This document shows positions 17,692-27,074 of a stretch of 64,000 nucleotides of DNA, piece after piece. Numbering within the stretch: the stretch's first letter is position 1; each line of letters starts with the position of its first letter. Made by a program: the position numbers and the translations under genes. Under the pieces are notes generated by a model. The model was not told where the DNA came from. It worked only from the letters and a program-made list of their open reading frames with translations, and did not search any database. Origin of the DNA: Micromonospora sp. WMMD1128 (GTDB lineage Bacteria > Actinomycetota > Actinomycetes > Mycobacteriales > Micromonosporaceae); assembly GCF_027497235.1 (NCBI RefSeq), contig NZ_CP114902.1:620001-684000 (forward strand), read 5' to 3'.

Positions 17692-17895
17692 GTGCCACGC
17701 CACCTGTACGGGGCGGGCGAGATCACGGCCCGGCTGGGCGTCAGTCGCCAGCGGGCTCGGCAGATCATCGACCGGCCCGACTTCCCGAAGCCGTACGACC
17801 GGCTGGGCATGGGCGCTGTCTGGCTGAAGGCCGATGTCGAGGCTTGGATTCGAGAGCACCGCCCGCATCTCGGTGAGGTTGACGACGAGGCGTAG
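17692..17895 (+). CDS. AlpA/MerR-like helix-turn-helix DNA-binding protein
   Basis: Small DNA-binding protein, 67 aa, essentially one winged HTH of the AlpA/HTH_17 type. It has LYGAGEITARLGVSRQRARQI for helices 1-2 and the recognition helix, then PDFPKPYDRLGMGAVWLKADVEAWI, the wing and last helix found in excisionase-like proteins. GTG 17692 is preferred over ATG 17653 because conserved sequence begins right there and a leaderless -10 precedes it. Such proteins regulate nearby genes or act as excision factors. No integrase is close, so a regulatory role is likelier. The divergent small gene could be its target. Confidence 0.72.
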   Translation: MPRHLYGAGEITARLGVSRQRARQIIDRPDFPKPYDRLGMGAVWLKADVEAWIREHRPHLGEVDDEA

Positions 17896-18038
17896 GCCGT
17901 CCGGCTGCCTGGCTCCGCGACAGCGGAATCCGTCCCGAGGCCCGTGGCGTGCGTGGCTCTCGCTCCTCGGCGCGTCGCCATCGAAGGAGAAACACGTTCG
18001 AGCGCCATGCCTCTGCGGCGAATGGACGTCACGCTGGG

Positions 18039-18044
18039 TAATCT
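18039..18044 (+). promoter_or_regulatory. Leaderless -10 (TAATCT) of DUF397 gene
   Basis: TAATCT ends 6 nt before ATG 18051, with no Shine-Dalgarno. Confidence 0.6.
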
Positions 18045-18050
18045 GGTGGC

Positions 18051-18245
18051 ATGAGTGGTGCGCAGTGGCGTAAGAGCACGAAGAGCGGCAACAACGGTGG
18101 CTCATGTGTCGAGGTCGCCGACAACCTCCCGGGCATCGTCCTGGTCCGGGACACCAAGGACCGTGACGGCGGAACGCTGACCTTCGGGCCGGAATCCTGG
18201 CAGGGCTTCGTCGACCTGGCCAAGCAGATCGGTCCCGTGGGCTGA
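18051..18245 (+). CDS. DUF397 domain protein
   Basis: A 64-aa protein that is a single DUF397 domain: WRKSTKSGNNGGSCVEVAD at the N-terminus, VLVRDTKDRDGGTLTF in the middle and SWQGFVDLAKQ at the end, all family signatures. DUF397 proteins are abundant in Streptomyces and Micromonosporaceae and are usually paired with an Scr1-type XRE regulator, some of them in antitoxin-like or developmental pairs. No XRE partner is present here. The nearest regulator is the AlpA-like gene 155 nt upstream. A 50-bp hairpin repeat begins 78 nt after its stop. Confidence 0.92.
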   Translation: MSGAQWRKSTKSGNNGGSCVEVADNLPGIVLVRDTKDRDGGTLTFGPESWQGFVDLAKQIGPVG

Positions 18246-18323
18246 CCGAGCTTTCGCACGGTGAGCAACTCCGCCCCAGAGCGGCAGGGGTGGGATTGGC
18301 CACCCACATCTTGAGATCTGCGG

Positions 18324-18373
18324 AGATCTTGGTAGGAAAGTGCCCCTATGGGGGCCGTTTCGTACCAAGATCT
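18324..18373. repeat. 50-bp palindromic hairpin element, copy A
   Basis: Outer arms AGATCTTGGTA (18324-18334) and TACCAAGATCT (18363-18373) pair perfectly. An inner GCCCC/GGGGC stem closes a 4-nt loop. A second element of the same length and design lies at 27997-28046. It sits between the convergent DUF397 and exporter genes. Confidence 0.75.
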
Positions 18374-18402
18374 ACTCGCGCCTCGCGCCTCGCGCCTCGC
18401 GC

Positions 18403-20310
18403 TCAGAGCAGGGAGTCGCGCCACTGGCGGTGCAGGGCGGCGTAGCGGCCGTCGGCGGCGGCCAGCTCGGCGGGGGAGCCGTCCTCGACGATGCCGCCGG
18501 CGTCCAGCACCAGCACCCGGTCGGCGATCTCCACGGTGGAGAGCCGGTGTGCGATCACCAGCGCGGTCCGGTCGCACAGCACGTTCCGCAACGCCCGCTG
18601 CACCAGCCGTTCGGTCGGCACGTCCAGTGAGGAGGTGGCCTCGTCGAGGATCAGCACCCGGGGGTCGGCCAGGAACGCCCGGGCGAACGCGACGAGTTGC
18701 CGCTGCCCGGCGGAGAGCCGGCCGCCGCGCCGGTGCACGTCGGTGGCGTACCCGTCGGGTAGCGCGGCGATGAACTCGTGCGCGCCGATGGCCCGGGCGG
18801 CGGCGACCACGGCGGCGTCGTCGGCGTCCGGGCGGCCGAACCGGATGTTCTCCGCGACGGTGCCGCTGAACAGGTGGGTTTCCTGGGTGACGAGCACCAC
18901 CGCCCGGCGCAGCTCGGCGTCGGCCAGGTCGCGCAGGTCGATCCCGTCCAGGCGGACCGCGCCGGCGTCCGGGTCGTGGAAGCGGGCCAGCAGCTTGGCG
19001 ACCGTGGACTTGCCGGCGCCGGTGGGCCCGATCAGCGCGACGGTCTGCCCGGCCGGTACGGTCAGTTCCAGGCCGGACAGGATCGGCGTGTCCGGCCGGT
19101 AGCCGAAGGAGACCGAGCGGAAGTCGACCGCGCCGCGCGGCGGCCCGGCGGGCAGTGGCACCGGCCGTACCGGTTCGGCCACCGCCGGGCGCTCGTCAAG
19201 CACCCCGGCCAGCTTCTCCAGCGCCGCGGTCGCCGACTGGAGCGAGTTGTAGAACTGGCTCAGTTCCTCCATCGGCTCGAAGAAGCGGCGCAGGTAGAGC
19301 AGGAACGCGGCGAGCACGCCGACCTCGGTGTGGCCGCCCAGCACCCGCCAACCGCCGTACGCCAGCACCGTCGCGGCGGTGAGGTTGCCGATCAGCCGGA
19401 TGCCCGGCGAGTAGATCGCGATCAGCCGGAACGCGCTGAGGCTGGCCCGCCGGTAGTCGTCGTTCACCGCGTCGAAGATGCGCTGGTTGCGGGTCTCGCG
19501 GCGGTACGCCTGCACCGCCCGGATCCCGCGCAGCGACTCGACGAAGTGCACGATGACGAGCGCCACGGCCTCCCGGGTGCGCCGGTACGCCCCGGCGGAG
19601 GCGCGGGCGAACCAGCGGGACAGCCAGAACAGGAACGGGAAGGCGAACAGGGTGACCGCGGCCAGCGGCAGGTCCAGCCAGAGCAGGATGCCCGCCACCG
19701 ACAGCACCGACAGCACGGCCATCACCAGCCGGTCGATCCCGCCGTCCACCAGCTCGCCGATCGACTCCAGGTCGCTCGTCAGCCGGGACACCATCCGGCC
19801 GGACGTGTAGCGCTCGTGGAAGCCGACGTCGAGGCGGAGGAAGTGCGCGTACACCCGGCGGCGGAGGTCGAGCAGGACGGCCTGGCCGATCCGGGCGGCG
19901 AGGGCGAGGAACGCGCGCCGGGCCGCGTACTCGACGGCGGTGGCGACGACGAACGCGGCGGCGACCGCGACTAGCGGGCCGGGGTCGCCGGCCCGTAGCG
20001 GCCCGATGCCCCGGTCGATGCCGAGCATGACCAGGTACGGGCCGGTCATCGCGGCGGCGTTCTGGGCCAGCAGCAGCGCCACCGCCGCCGCCAGCGGGCG
20101 TCGGTGCGGGCGCAGCAGGCGGCGCAGCAGGAGCCGACTGCGGGCGCGGAGCCGGGTCACCGCCGCCGGGGACGAGTCCTCGGCGCGGCTGCGGTCGGCG
20201 TCCGGGTCGGTGGCCAGGCCCCGCCACCGGGCCAGCTCGGCATCCGGGTCGGCCGGGGGGTCGCGCGGGGCGGCGTCGCGGCGGCGGGATCGCGGGACGC
20301 GGCCGGTCAC
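18403..20310 (-). CDS. ABC exporter half-transporter with canonical ATPase site
   Basis: Fused membrane and ATPase domains, 635 aa. A charged N-terminal extension of about 75 residues precedes six membrane segments (PLAAAVALLLAQNAAAM first). The NBD has Walker A GPTGAGKST, signature LSAGQRQLVAFARA (LSAGQ instead of LSGGQ), Walker B VLILDEATSSLD with the catalytic Glu, and the switch His in IAHRLSTVE. The start GTG 20310 overlaps the upstream half-transporter stop by 4 nt. Together they look like a heterodimeric multidrug or lipid exporter in which this subunit has the catalytic Glu. The substrate is unknown. Confidence 0.93.
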   Translation of the reverse strand: MTGRVPRSRRRDAAPRDPPADPDAELARWRGLATDPDADRSRAEDSSPAAVTRLRARSRLLLRRLLRPHRRPLAAAVALLLAQNAAAMTGPYLVMLGIDRGIGPLRAGDPGPLVAVAAAFVVATAVEYAARRAFLALAARIGQAVLLDLRRRVYAHFLRLDVGFHERYTSGRMVSRLTSDLESIGELVDGGIDRLVMAVLSVLSVAGILLWLDLPLAAVTLFAFPFLFWLSRWFARASAGAYRRTREAVALVIVHFVESLRGIRAVQAYRRETRNQRIFDAVNDDYRRASLSAFRLIAIYSPGIRLIGNLTAATVLAYGGWRVLGGHTEVGVLAAFLLYLRRFFEPMEELSQFYNSLQSATAALEKLAGVLDERPAVAEPVRPVPLPAGPPRGAVDFRSVSFGYRPDTPILSGLELTVPAGQTVALIGPTGAGKSTVAKLLARFHDPDAGAVRLDGIDLRDLADAELRRAVVLVTQETHLFSGTVAENIRFGRPDADDAAVVAAARAIGAHEFIAALPDGYATDVHRRGGRLSAGQRQLVAFARAFLADPRVLILDEATSSLDVPTERLVQRALRNVLCDRTALVIAHRLSTVEIADRVLVLDAGGIVEDGSPAELAAADGRYAALHRQWRDSLL

Positions 20311-22121
20311 GACCGCACCAGGCCGACGCCGCCCGGCCGGCGTTCCGGCTCGGCGGAGAGCACCGCGCGGTAGGCCGGCACCCCGGCCAGCATCTCGGAG
20401 TGGGTGCCGACGGCGACGATCCGGCCGCCGTCGAGCAGCGCCACCCGGTCGGCGAGCGTCACCGTGGAGGGCCGGTGCACCACGAGCAGGGCCGTGGTGT
20501 CGTGCAGCACCTGTCGCAGGGCGGCCTCGACTAGCGCCTCGGTGTGCACGTCGAGCGCGGAGAGCGGGTCGTCGAGGACCAGCAGGGCGGGTCGGCCGAG
20601 GACCACCCGGGCCAGCGCCAGCCGCTGCCGCTGCCCGCCGGAGAGCGACAGCCCCTGCTCGCCGATCCGGGTGGCAAGCCCCCACGGCAGCTCGTACGCG
20701 AAGTCCGCCTGCGCCAGCGTCAGCGCGGCCCGGATCTCCTCCTCGCCGGCGTCCGGCCGGCCCAGGGTGAGGTTTTCCCGCACCGACATGGAGAACAGGG
20801 TCGGCTCCTCGAAGGCCACCCCGACAAGCTGGCGCAGCGAGCCGAGCCGCAGGTCGCGCACGTCGTGCCCGTCGAGCGTGAGCCGGCCGCCGGTCACCTC
20901 GTGCAGCCGGGGGACAAGCGAGAGCAGCGTGCTCTTGCCGCAGCCGGTGGCGCCGACGAGCGCGAGCGTCTCGCCCGGCTCGACGGTCAGGTCCAGCTCG
21001 TGCAGGATCGGGGTGGGCGCGCCGGGGTAACGAAAGGTCACCCGCTCGAACCGGAGCCGTCCGCGCACCTGCGACCGGTTCAGCGTCCGGGCGCGCGGTC
21101 CGTCCACGATGGCCGGGCGGGTGTCGAGAACCTCCTGGATGCGGTCGGCGGCGGTGGCGGCCTCCTGCCCATTCGCGATGATCCAGCCGAGCGACTGCAC
21201 CGGCCAGATCAGCATGAGCTGGAGGCTGACGAAGGCGACGAGTTGCCCGATGGTGAGCGCGCCTCCGGCCACGGCGGCGGCGCCGGCGACCAGGACCGCG
21301 CCGAGGGTCAGGTTGGGCACGAGGTCGAACAGCGCGGAGGTACGGGCCAGCAACCGGGCCTTGCCGATCCCGGTGTCGTGCAGCCGGCGGGCGCCGACGG
21401 CGAACCGGGCCGCCAGCTCCGGACCCCGCCCGTACGCCCGCATGGTGCGCAGCCCCTGCGCGGTCTCCTCGACGAGTGTCGCCACGTCGCCCTGCTGGTC
21501 CTGCATGCGGCGGGAGGCGGCGTGGTAGTGCCGGGCGAACCGGCGGCTGATCAGGAACAGCGGCACGGCGCTTGCCGCCACCAGCAGGCCCAGCCAGAGG
21601 TGCAGCCGGATCAGCAACACCACCACGGCGGCGTAGGTGGTCAGGTTGAGCACCAGGAAGAGCAGCCCGAAGGAGAGGAACCGGCGGATCACCGAGAGGT
21701 CGCTCGTCACCCGGGAGAGCAGCTGGCCGGACTGCCAGCGGTCGTGGAAGCTGGGCGGCAGCCGTTGCAGGTGGGCGTAGAGGTCGGCCCGGATGGCGGC
21801 CTCCATGCCCACCGAGGAGGACGACTGCGTCCACCGCCGGATGAAGATCAGCACCGCCTCGGCGACGCCGAGCAGCAGCGCCAGGCCGCCGAGCCGCAGC
21901 AACCCGGCCCCGTCGTGCCGGGCCACCGGCCCGTCCACCACCCGCTGCACCACGAGCGGGACCGCCAGGCTCGCCGCGGTCGCGGCCAGCGCCGCGACAA
22001 GCAGCCAGGCGAACTCCGTCGCGTACGGGCGCAGGTAGGGCCGCAGCCGCCAGAGGTTGCGCAGCGGCTGGGACCGGGCGTCGGGATGCGCCGCGGCATT
22101 GCTGTCGCTGGGCGCGGGCAC
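20307..22121 (-). CDS. ABC exporter half-transporter with degenerate ATPase site
   Basis: Partner of the next gene, 604 aa: six membrane segments (FAWLLVAALAATAASLAVPLV first), then an ATPase domain. Walker A is GATGCGKST and the signature is LSGGQRQRLALARV. Walker B ends in LLVLDDPLSALD, with Asp in place of the catalytic Glu. HRPSTVTLAD retains the switch His but in the HRPS form. One subunit with DD and one with DE is the pattern of asymmetric heterodimeric exporters such as BmrCD and TM287/288. The start is GTG 22121 with a leaderless -10, and the GTGA overlap couples it to the second subunit. Confidence 0.93.
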   Translation of the reverse strand: MPAPSDSNAAAHPDARSQPLRNLWRLRPYLRPYATEFAWLLVAALAATAASLAVPLVVQRVVDGPVARHDGAGLLRLGGLALLLGVAEAVLIFIRRWTQSSSSVGMEAAIRADLYAHLQRLPPSFHDRWQSGQLLSRVTSDLSVIRRFLSFGLLFLVLNLTTYAAVVVLLIRLHLWLGLLVAASAVPLFLISRRFARHYHAASRRMQDQQGDVATLVEETAQGLRTMRAYGRGPELAARFAVGARRLHDTGIGKARLLARTSALFDLVPNLTLGAVLVAGAAAVAGGALTIGQLVAFVSLQLMLIWPVQSLGWIIANGQEAATAADRIQEVLDTRPAIVDGPRARTLNRSQVRGRLRFERVTFRYPGAPTPILHELDLTVEPGETLALVGATGCGKSTLLSLVPRLHEVTGGRLTLDGHDVRDLRLGSLRQLVGVAFEEPTLFSMSVRENLTLGRPDAGEEEIRAALTLAQADFAYELPWGLATRIGEQGLSLSGGQRQRLALARVVLGRPALLVLDDPLSALDVHTEALVEAALRQVLHDTTALLVVHRPSTVTLADRVALLDGGRIVAVGTHSEMLAGVPAYRAVLSAEPERRPGGVGLVRS

Positions 22122-22127
22122 CAGCCG

Positions 22128-22133
22128 ACGGTA
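22128..22133 (-). promoter_or_regulatory. Leaderless -10 (TACCGT) of ABC exporter operon
   Basis: TACCGT on the minus strand ends 6 nt before GTG 22121, without a Shine-Dalgarno. Confidence 0.5.
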
Positions 22134-22156
22134 GCGGCCGGGGGAGACACTCGGGG

Positions 22157-22669
22157 TCAGCTAGCCGTCACCCGTCCCTCATGCCCGAGAAGCCACTTCT
22201 TCACGTCCAGCCCCCAGCGGTAGCCGCCGAGCGTCCCGTCGGTGCGCAGCACCCGGTGGCAGGGCACGAAGAGCGCGGCGGCATTGCGGGCGCAGGCCGC
22301 CGCGGCGGCGCGGATCGCGGCCGGTCGACCGGCCAGCGCGGCGAACCCGGTGTAGGTCACCGGGTCGCCCGGTTTGACGTGCCGCAGCACCTGCCAGGCG
22401 TGCGTCAGGAACAAGCCGTCGGTGTGCTGCTCCACCTCGACCGCGTCGAGCGCGACCAGATCGCCGTCGAGGTAGGCCCGCACCGCGGCGGTCACCGGAC
22501 CCAGGTCGGCCCGCTCCCGCAGGTCGCCGCGCAGGCTCGGATGCGTCAACGGCACCAGGGCCGTCGGGTCGGCGGTGAAGCCGGCCGCGCGTACCGCGCC
22601 GTTGGGCCCGGCGAGCACGCTCAGCGGCCCGGCGGGGGTGTCGACGACGGTGCTGTCCACAGTGGTCAT
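22157..22669 (-). CDS. ogt: Methylated-DNA--protein-cysteine methyltransferase
   Basis: Suicide DNA-repair protein, 170 aa, that moves alkyl groups from O6-alkylguanine to its own cysteine. The active-site motif FVPCHRVLRTDGTLGGYRWG and the DNA-binding helix region PVTYTGFAALAGRPAAIRAA are clear. The N-terminal domain is degenerate in sequence, as usual. The start ATG 22669 overlaps the stop of the Ada/AlkA fusion gene by 4 nt (ATGA), so both repair functions are made together. The long upstream in-frame extension is a shadow of the other gene. Induction by alkylation through the Ada domain is an inference from the pairing. Confidence 0.95.
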   Translation of the reverse strand: MTTVDSTVVDTPAGPLSVLAGPNGAVRAAGFTADPTALVPLTHPSLRGDLRERADLGPVTAAVRAYLDGDLVALDAVEVEQHTDGLFLTHAWQVLRHVKPGDPVTYTGFAALAGRPAAIRAAAAACARNAAALFVPCHRVLRTDGTLGGYRWGLDVKKWLLGHEGRVTAS

Positions 22670-24117
22670 GCCGCTCTCCAGAGTCGGATCGTCGCGTAGG
22701 ACCGCCAGGGGCGCCAGCGGTCCGCGTACGCGGTCAGGGTCTTCGGGTCGTCGGGCAGGCCGAGCGCGGCGGCGCCGCGGCGTACGCCCAGGTCGGTGGC
22801 GAGGATGACGTCGGGATCGCCGAGCGCCCGCATGGCCAGGTAGCCCGCGGTCCACGGCCCGACGCCTGGCAGAGCGGCCAGGTGCCGGGCCGCCTCCTCG
22901 CGGTCGCCGCCGGGTTCGAGGTCCAGCTCGCCGTCCGCGACGGCCCGGGCCACCGCCCGGATCGTCGCCCGCCGGGCCGCCGGCATCCGGAACGCCTCAT
23001 CCGGCGCCGCGAGCACCTCCGCCGGGGTGGGAAACGCCCGCGGACCGCCCGGTGGCCCGCCGGCGACCGGGCCGTCGGCGGGGCGGGCGCCGGCGATCAG
23101 GCGGGTGAGCGTGGTCCGGGCCGACCGGAGCGACACCTGCTGGGTGGTGACGGCGCGGACGGCCGTCTCGAAGCCGTCCACCGTGTGCGGCAGCCGGACG
23201 CCGGGCTCGGCGGCGACCGCCGGGGCCAGGGCCGGGTCGTCGGCGAGGGTGGCGTCCACCGCGACCGGGTCGGCGTCCAGGTCGAGCAGGCGCCGGCAGC
23301 GGGCCACCGCGGGCGCCAGGTCGCGCATGTCGGCCAGCCGCAGCGTGGCCGCGACGTGCCCGTCGGCCGGGGTCAGCACCGCCGTGCCGGGTCCGTGCGG
23401 CAGCCGCAGGCCCCGGTGGTACGCCCCGTCGCGGACCTCCTCGACGCCTGGTAGCGCGCGGAGCGCGAGGAAGTCCAGCAGCGCGCCGGCGTGCAGCGGT
23501 GGCCGGTAGGCCAGGCGCAGTGAGATGGTGCCGGCCCCGCCGGGCGGTTGCCGGCTGCTCCGGGCGACCCGCAGCTCGGACGGGGTGACGCCGTACACCT
23601 CGCGGATCGTGTCGTTGAACTGCCGCACGCTGCCGAACCCAGCGGCGAACGCCACCTCGGCCAGGCCGAGGCCGGTGGTCTCGACCAGGATCCGGGCGGT
23701 CTGCGCACGCTGCGCCCGGGCCAGCGCCAGCGGGCCGGCGCCCAGCTCGGCCCGGAGCATCCGGTGCAGGTGCCGTTCGGTGTAGCCTAGCCGGGTGGCC
23801 AGGCCGGGCACGCCGTCCCGGTCGACCACGCCGTCGGCGATCAGCCGCATCGCGCGACCGACCAGATCGGCCCGGACGTCCCAGTGCGGCGAGCCCGGCG
23901 CGGCGTCCGGCCGGCACCGACGGCAGGCGCGCAGCCCGGCGCCCTGCGCGGCGGCGGCCGACGGAAAGAACCGGACATTCTGCCGCTTCGGCGTCATCGC
24001 CGGACAGGACGGCCGGCAGTAGATCCCGGTCGACGTCACGCCGGTGTAGAACCAGCCGTCGAACCGCGGGTCGCGGCTGTCGACGGCCCGGTAGCACCGC
24101 TCGAAGTCCAGCTCCAT
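22666..24117 (-). CDS. Ada-AlkA fusion: alkylation sensor and 3-methyladenine DNA glycosylase
   Basis: A 483-aa fusion. Residues about 1-75 form the Ada zinc domain with four cysteines (YCRPSCP, ACRRC). Residues 85-180 are an AraC-type double HTH (ATRLGYTERHLHRML, AFAAGFGSVRQFNDTI). Residues 190-300 are the AlkA N-terminal domain, and the rest is the HhH-GPD glycosylase, with LPGVGPWTAGYLAMRALG and the catalytic Asp in LATDLGVRRG. The Ada domain repairs methyl-phosphotriesters and becomes an activator; the AlkA part removes 3-alkyl purines. The ATG 24117 has CAGTAT 7 nt upstream. It is coupled to ogt. Confidence 0.95.
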   Translation of the reverse strand: MELDFERCYRAVDSRDPRFDGWFYTGVTSTGIYCRPSCPAMTPKRQNVRFFPSAAAAQGAGLRACRRCRPDAAPGSPHWDVRADLVGRAMRLIADGVVDRDGVPGLATRLGYTERHLHRMLRAELGAGPLALARAQRAQTARILVETTGLGLAEVAFAAGFGSVRQFNDTIREVYGVTPSELRVARSSRQPPGGAGTISLRLAYRPPLHAGALLDFLALRALPGVEEVRDGAYHRGLRLPHGPGTAVLTPADGHVAATLRLADMRDLAPAVARCRRLLDLDADPVAVDATLADDPALAPAVAAEPGVRLPHTVDGFETAVRAVTTQQVSLRSARTTLTRLIAGARPADGPVAGGPPGGPRAFPTPAEVLAAPDEAFRMPAARRATIRAVARAVADGELDLEPGGDREEAARHLAALPGVGPWTAGYLAMRALGDPDVILATDLGVRRGAAALGLPDDPKTLTAYADRWRPWRSYATIRLWRAA

Positions 24118-24185
24118 GACACCGATACTGCCTCGCAGGCCACGCGCTGGGCTGGCGGGAATCGGACGTGACACGGGGCAGTTGC

Positions 24186-24248
24186 GCCAGCTCGGCGAAG
24201 TGGCGTGATCCCCGGCCCCCGGATGCCGCCACCTCGGCGAGGTGGCGG
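24186..24248. promoter_or_regulatory. Two related palindromes between Ada-AlkA and a hypothetical gene
   Basis: A perfect 10-bp palindrome CCGCCACCTC-GGC-GAGGTGGCGG lies at 24226-24248. A near copy of its core (GCCAGCTCGGCGAAGTGGCG, 24186-24205) lies 42 bp upstream, four helical turns. They could be operators for the divergent Ada-AlkA gene and the plus-strand gene, or members of a dispersed repeat family. Confidence 0.45.
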
Positions 24249-24328
24249 CGATCTTCGCGGGCGGATCGGAAAGTGTCGTAAGTGGTCGGTACCGTCCCGC
24301 CACCAACTCAAGAAGAGGTGCGGGGCAT

Positions 24329-24778
24329 ATGCGATCGGGGCGAGCACGAATCGACGCCGCGGTGGTGCAGGGCTTCTACGACCGGATGCGGGCGGTGGCA
24401 CCGGCCGCCTACGGCGCGATCGAGCGGGACCGGGCCGGCGACCCCGGGCGGCCCTTCGCCGACACCGCCTGCGGGCGCCTGGCCGGTTCCCTCGACCCGG
24501 CCGGGCTGCGTGCGCTCGGCATGTGGGCGCACCACTGGTGCATGCGCTTCTACGACGACGACACCCGCGTCGGCCTGCGCCTGGTCCGGGAGATCGCCGC
24601 CCGGTCCGGCCTCGGCTGGACCGTCGACGAGGTGCGCTGGCTGCTCGACCAGTCGCACACCAGCAAGGCCGCCGCGCACCGGTTCACCCTGCCGCTCGCC
24701 GCGGCGGCGGAGCTGCCGCCCGACGCGCGGCCCGCCGCGGTGACCACCGACGACCACCGGCATCTGCCCGTCCGCTGA
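24329..24778 (+). CDS. Hypothetical protein
   Basis: A 149-aa protein with no family I recognise. The middle has GMWAHHWCMRFYDDDTRVGLRLV, a cluster of Trp, His and acidic residues that could bind metal. The C-terminal part is Ala/Pro-rich and ends HRHLPVR. No signal peptide or membrane segment is seen. ATG 24329 follows a purine-rich Shine-Dalgarno (AGAAGAGG), and TACCGT at 24281-24300 could supply its -10. It is divergent from the Ada-AlkA gene and 88 nt before the S51 peptidase gene, so it may share an operon with the latter. Good codon usage argues it is real. Confidence 0.7.
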   Translation: MRSGRARIDAAVVQGFYDRMRAVAPAAYGAIERDRAGDPGRPFADTACGRLAGSLDPAGLRALGMWAHHWCMRFYDDDTRVGLRLVREIAARSGLGWTVDEVRWLLDQSHTSKAAAHRFTLPLAAAAELPPDARPAAVTTDDHRHLPVR

Positions 24779-24866
24779 CCGGTGCCGCCCCCGGCGGGCC
24801 GAAGCGGCGGAGTCGGCGTCGGGCGGGGCACAATGATCGCCACCGTCTTCAGCCGGAAGGACGCCC

Positions 24867-25628
24867 GTGCCCGCCTCCGAACCGACAATCGTCGCCACCA
24901 GCATGGGTTACGTCAGCCGGCGTCGTGGCCCGTGGGACGCCCGGCCCAGCCAGCTCTTCGACCACATGGCCGAGCTGGCGCGGGCCGGCGACACGCCCCG
25001 GGTCTGCTATCTCGGCCAGGCCGTCGGCGACCAGCCCACCGGCCTCACCGTGTTCTACGGCGCGTTCGCCGGCACCCGGTTCCGTGCGTCCCACATGGCG
25101 CTCTACCCGATGCCGAACGTCGCGGACGTACGCGCCCACCTGCTCGCCCAGGACATCATCTGGGTCGGCGGCGGCAGCGTGGCCAACCTGTGCGCGGTGT
25201 GGCAGGTGCACGGCCTGCCGGAGATCCTGCACGAGTGCTGGCAGGCCGGCGTGGTGCTGGCCGGCGTCTCCGCCGGCTCGATCTGCTGGCACGTCGGCGG
25301 CGCCACCGACAGCTACGGCCCGGACCTGCGGCCCTTCACCGACGGGCTGGCCTGGCTGCCGTACGGCAACGGCGTGCACTACGACAGCGAGGAGCAGCGC
25401 CGGCCGCTGATGCACCGGCTGGTCGCCGACGGCACGCTGCCGACCAGCCACTGCACCGACGACGGCGTCGGGCTGGTCTACCGGGGCACCCGGATGGTCG
25501 AGGCGGTGGCCGACCGGGCCGGCGTGGCCGCGTACGAGCTGGTCCGCGCCGAGGACGGCACGGTGCGGGAGACGCGGATCGAACCCCGGCTGCTGCCCAC
25601 CGGGCCGGACGGCCGACCGACCGCGTAA
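24867..25628 (+). CDS. Peptidase S51 family protein (dipeptidase E-like)
   Basis: Cytosolic serine peptidase-fold protein, 253 aa. The family nucleophile elbow is GVSAGSICW (Ser at about residue 136). The motif IWVGGGSVANL just before it is the second S51 signature (GGGN/S), and the downstream TSHCTDDGVGLVY contributes the His region. Family members cleave Asp-X dipeptides or degrade cyanophycin-like substrates; this one is nearer to the PepE-like actinobacterial proteins, and its substrate is unknown. GTG 24867 is chosen for the Shine-Dalgarno GGAAGGACG. It ends 11 nt before the ychF start, close enough for partial read-through. Confidence 0.88.
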   Translation: MPASEPTIVATSMGYVSRRRGPWDARPSQLFDHMAELARAGDTPRVCYLGQAVGDQPTGLTVFYGAFAGTRFRASHMALYPMPNVADVRAHLLAQDIIWVGGGSVANLCAVWQVHGLPEILHECWQAGVVLAGVSAGSICWHVGGATDSYGPDLRPFTDGLAWLPYGNGVHYDSEEQRRPLMHRLVADGTLPTSHCTDDGVGLVYRGTRMVEAVADRAGVAAYELVRAEDGTVRETRIEPRLLPTGPDGRPTA

Positions 25629-25631
25629 GCT
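25626..25631 (+). promoter_or_regulatory. Leaderless -10 (TAAGCT) of ychF
   Basis: TAAGCT ends 8 nt before GTG 25640 and overlaps the stop codon of the upstream peptidase gene. Confidence 0.5.
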
Positions 25632-25639
25632 GGCTCGTC

Positions 25640-26725
<1,086 letters not shown>

Positions 26726-26777
26726 TTCCGGTTCGGCGTCCGCCGCGCAGGTCGTGGCATCTTTCCTACTCGTTTGA

Positions 26778-26786
26778 CACACTGTG
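26778..26786 (+). promoter_or_regulatory. Candidate toxin-antitoxin operator
   Basis: The short palindrome CACACTGTG lies 3 nt before ATG 26790 and overlaps TTTGACA. Antitoxins of this kind often autorepress through such sites; this is a suggestion only. Confidence 0.3.
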
Positions 26787-26789
26787 GTG

Positions 26790-27074
26790 ATGAGTGAAGC
26801 GGCCTACGGCATCGGCGAAGGACCTGCGACGCGGGTGAGCCTGTCGCTGCCCGAGGGGACGGCTGAGGCGATCCGGGCGCGGGTGGGCAAGCGGGAGTTC
26901 TCCGCGTTCATTGCCGAGGCGGTCGAGCGGGAGCTGCGCGGCCAGGTGCTCGACGAATACCTGGCCGACTACGAGAGCCGTAAGGGGCCGGTCTCCGAGA
27001 AGGCTCGCCAGCGGGCGCGGCAGGTTTTCGACGAGGTGTTCGCCGAGGAGAACGAGTGGCCCGTCGCAAGCTGA
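26790..27074 (+). CDS. VapB-like antitoxin
   Basis: A 94-aa protein. The N-terminal part (TRVSLSLPEGTAEAIRAR, then SAFIAEAVERELRG) is a ribbon-helix-helix DNA-binding fold. The acidic, helical tail (QRARQVFDEVFAEENEW) would wrap the toxin. It overlaps the PIN-domain toxin gene by 19 nt, the usual antitoxin-toxin order. ATG 26790 is chosen over two GTG codons directly before it. The gene lies inside the segment bracketed by the ychF-end duplication, suggesting acquisition as a unit with its toxin. Confidence 0.85.
   Translation: MSEAAYGIGEGPATRVSLSLPEGTAEAIRARVGKREFSAFIAEAVERELRGQVLDEYLADYESRKGPVSEKARQRARQVFDEVFAEENEWPVAS

Noticed and set aside
18403..21834. A 1143-codon frame suggesting a fused double ABC protein
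   Set aside because: Only the part after GTG 20310 is coding. The upstream part is the wrong frame of the second half-transporter, which is intact in its own frame.
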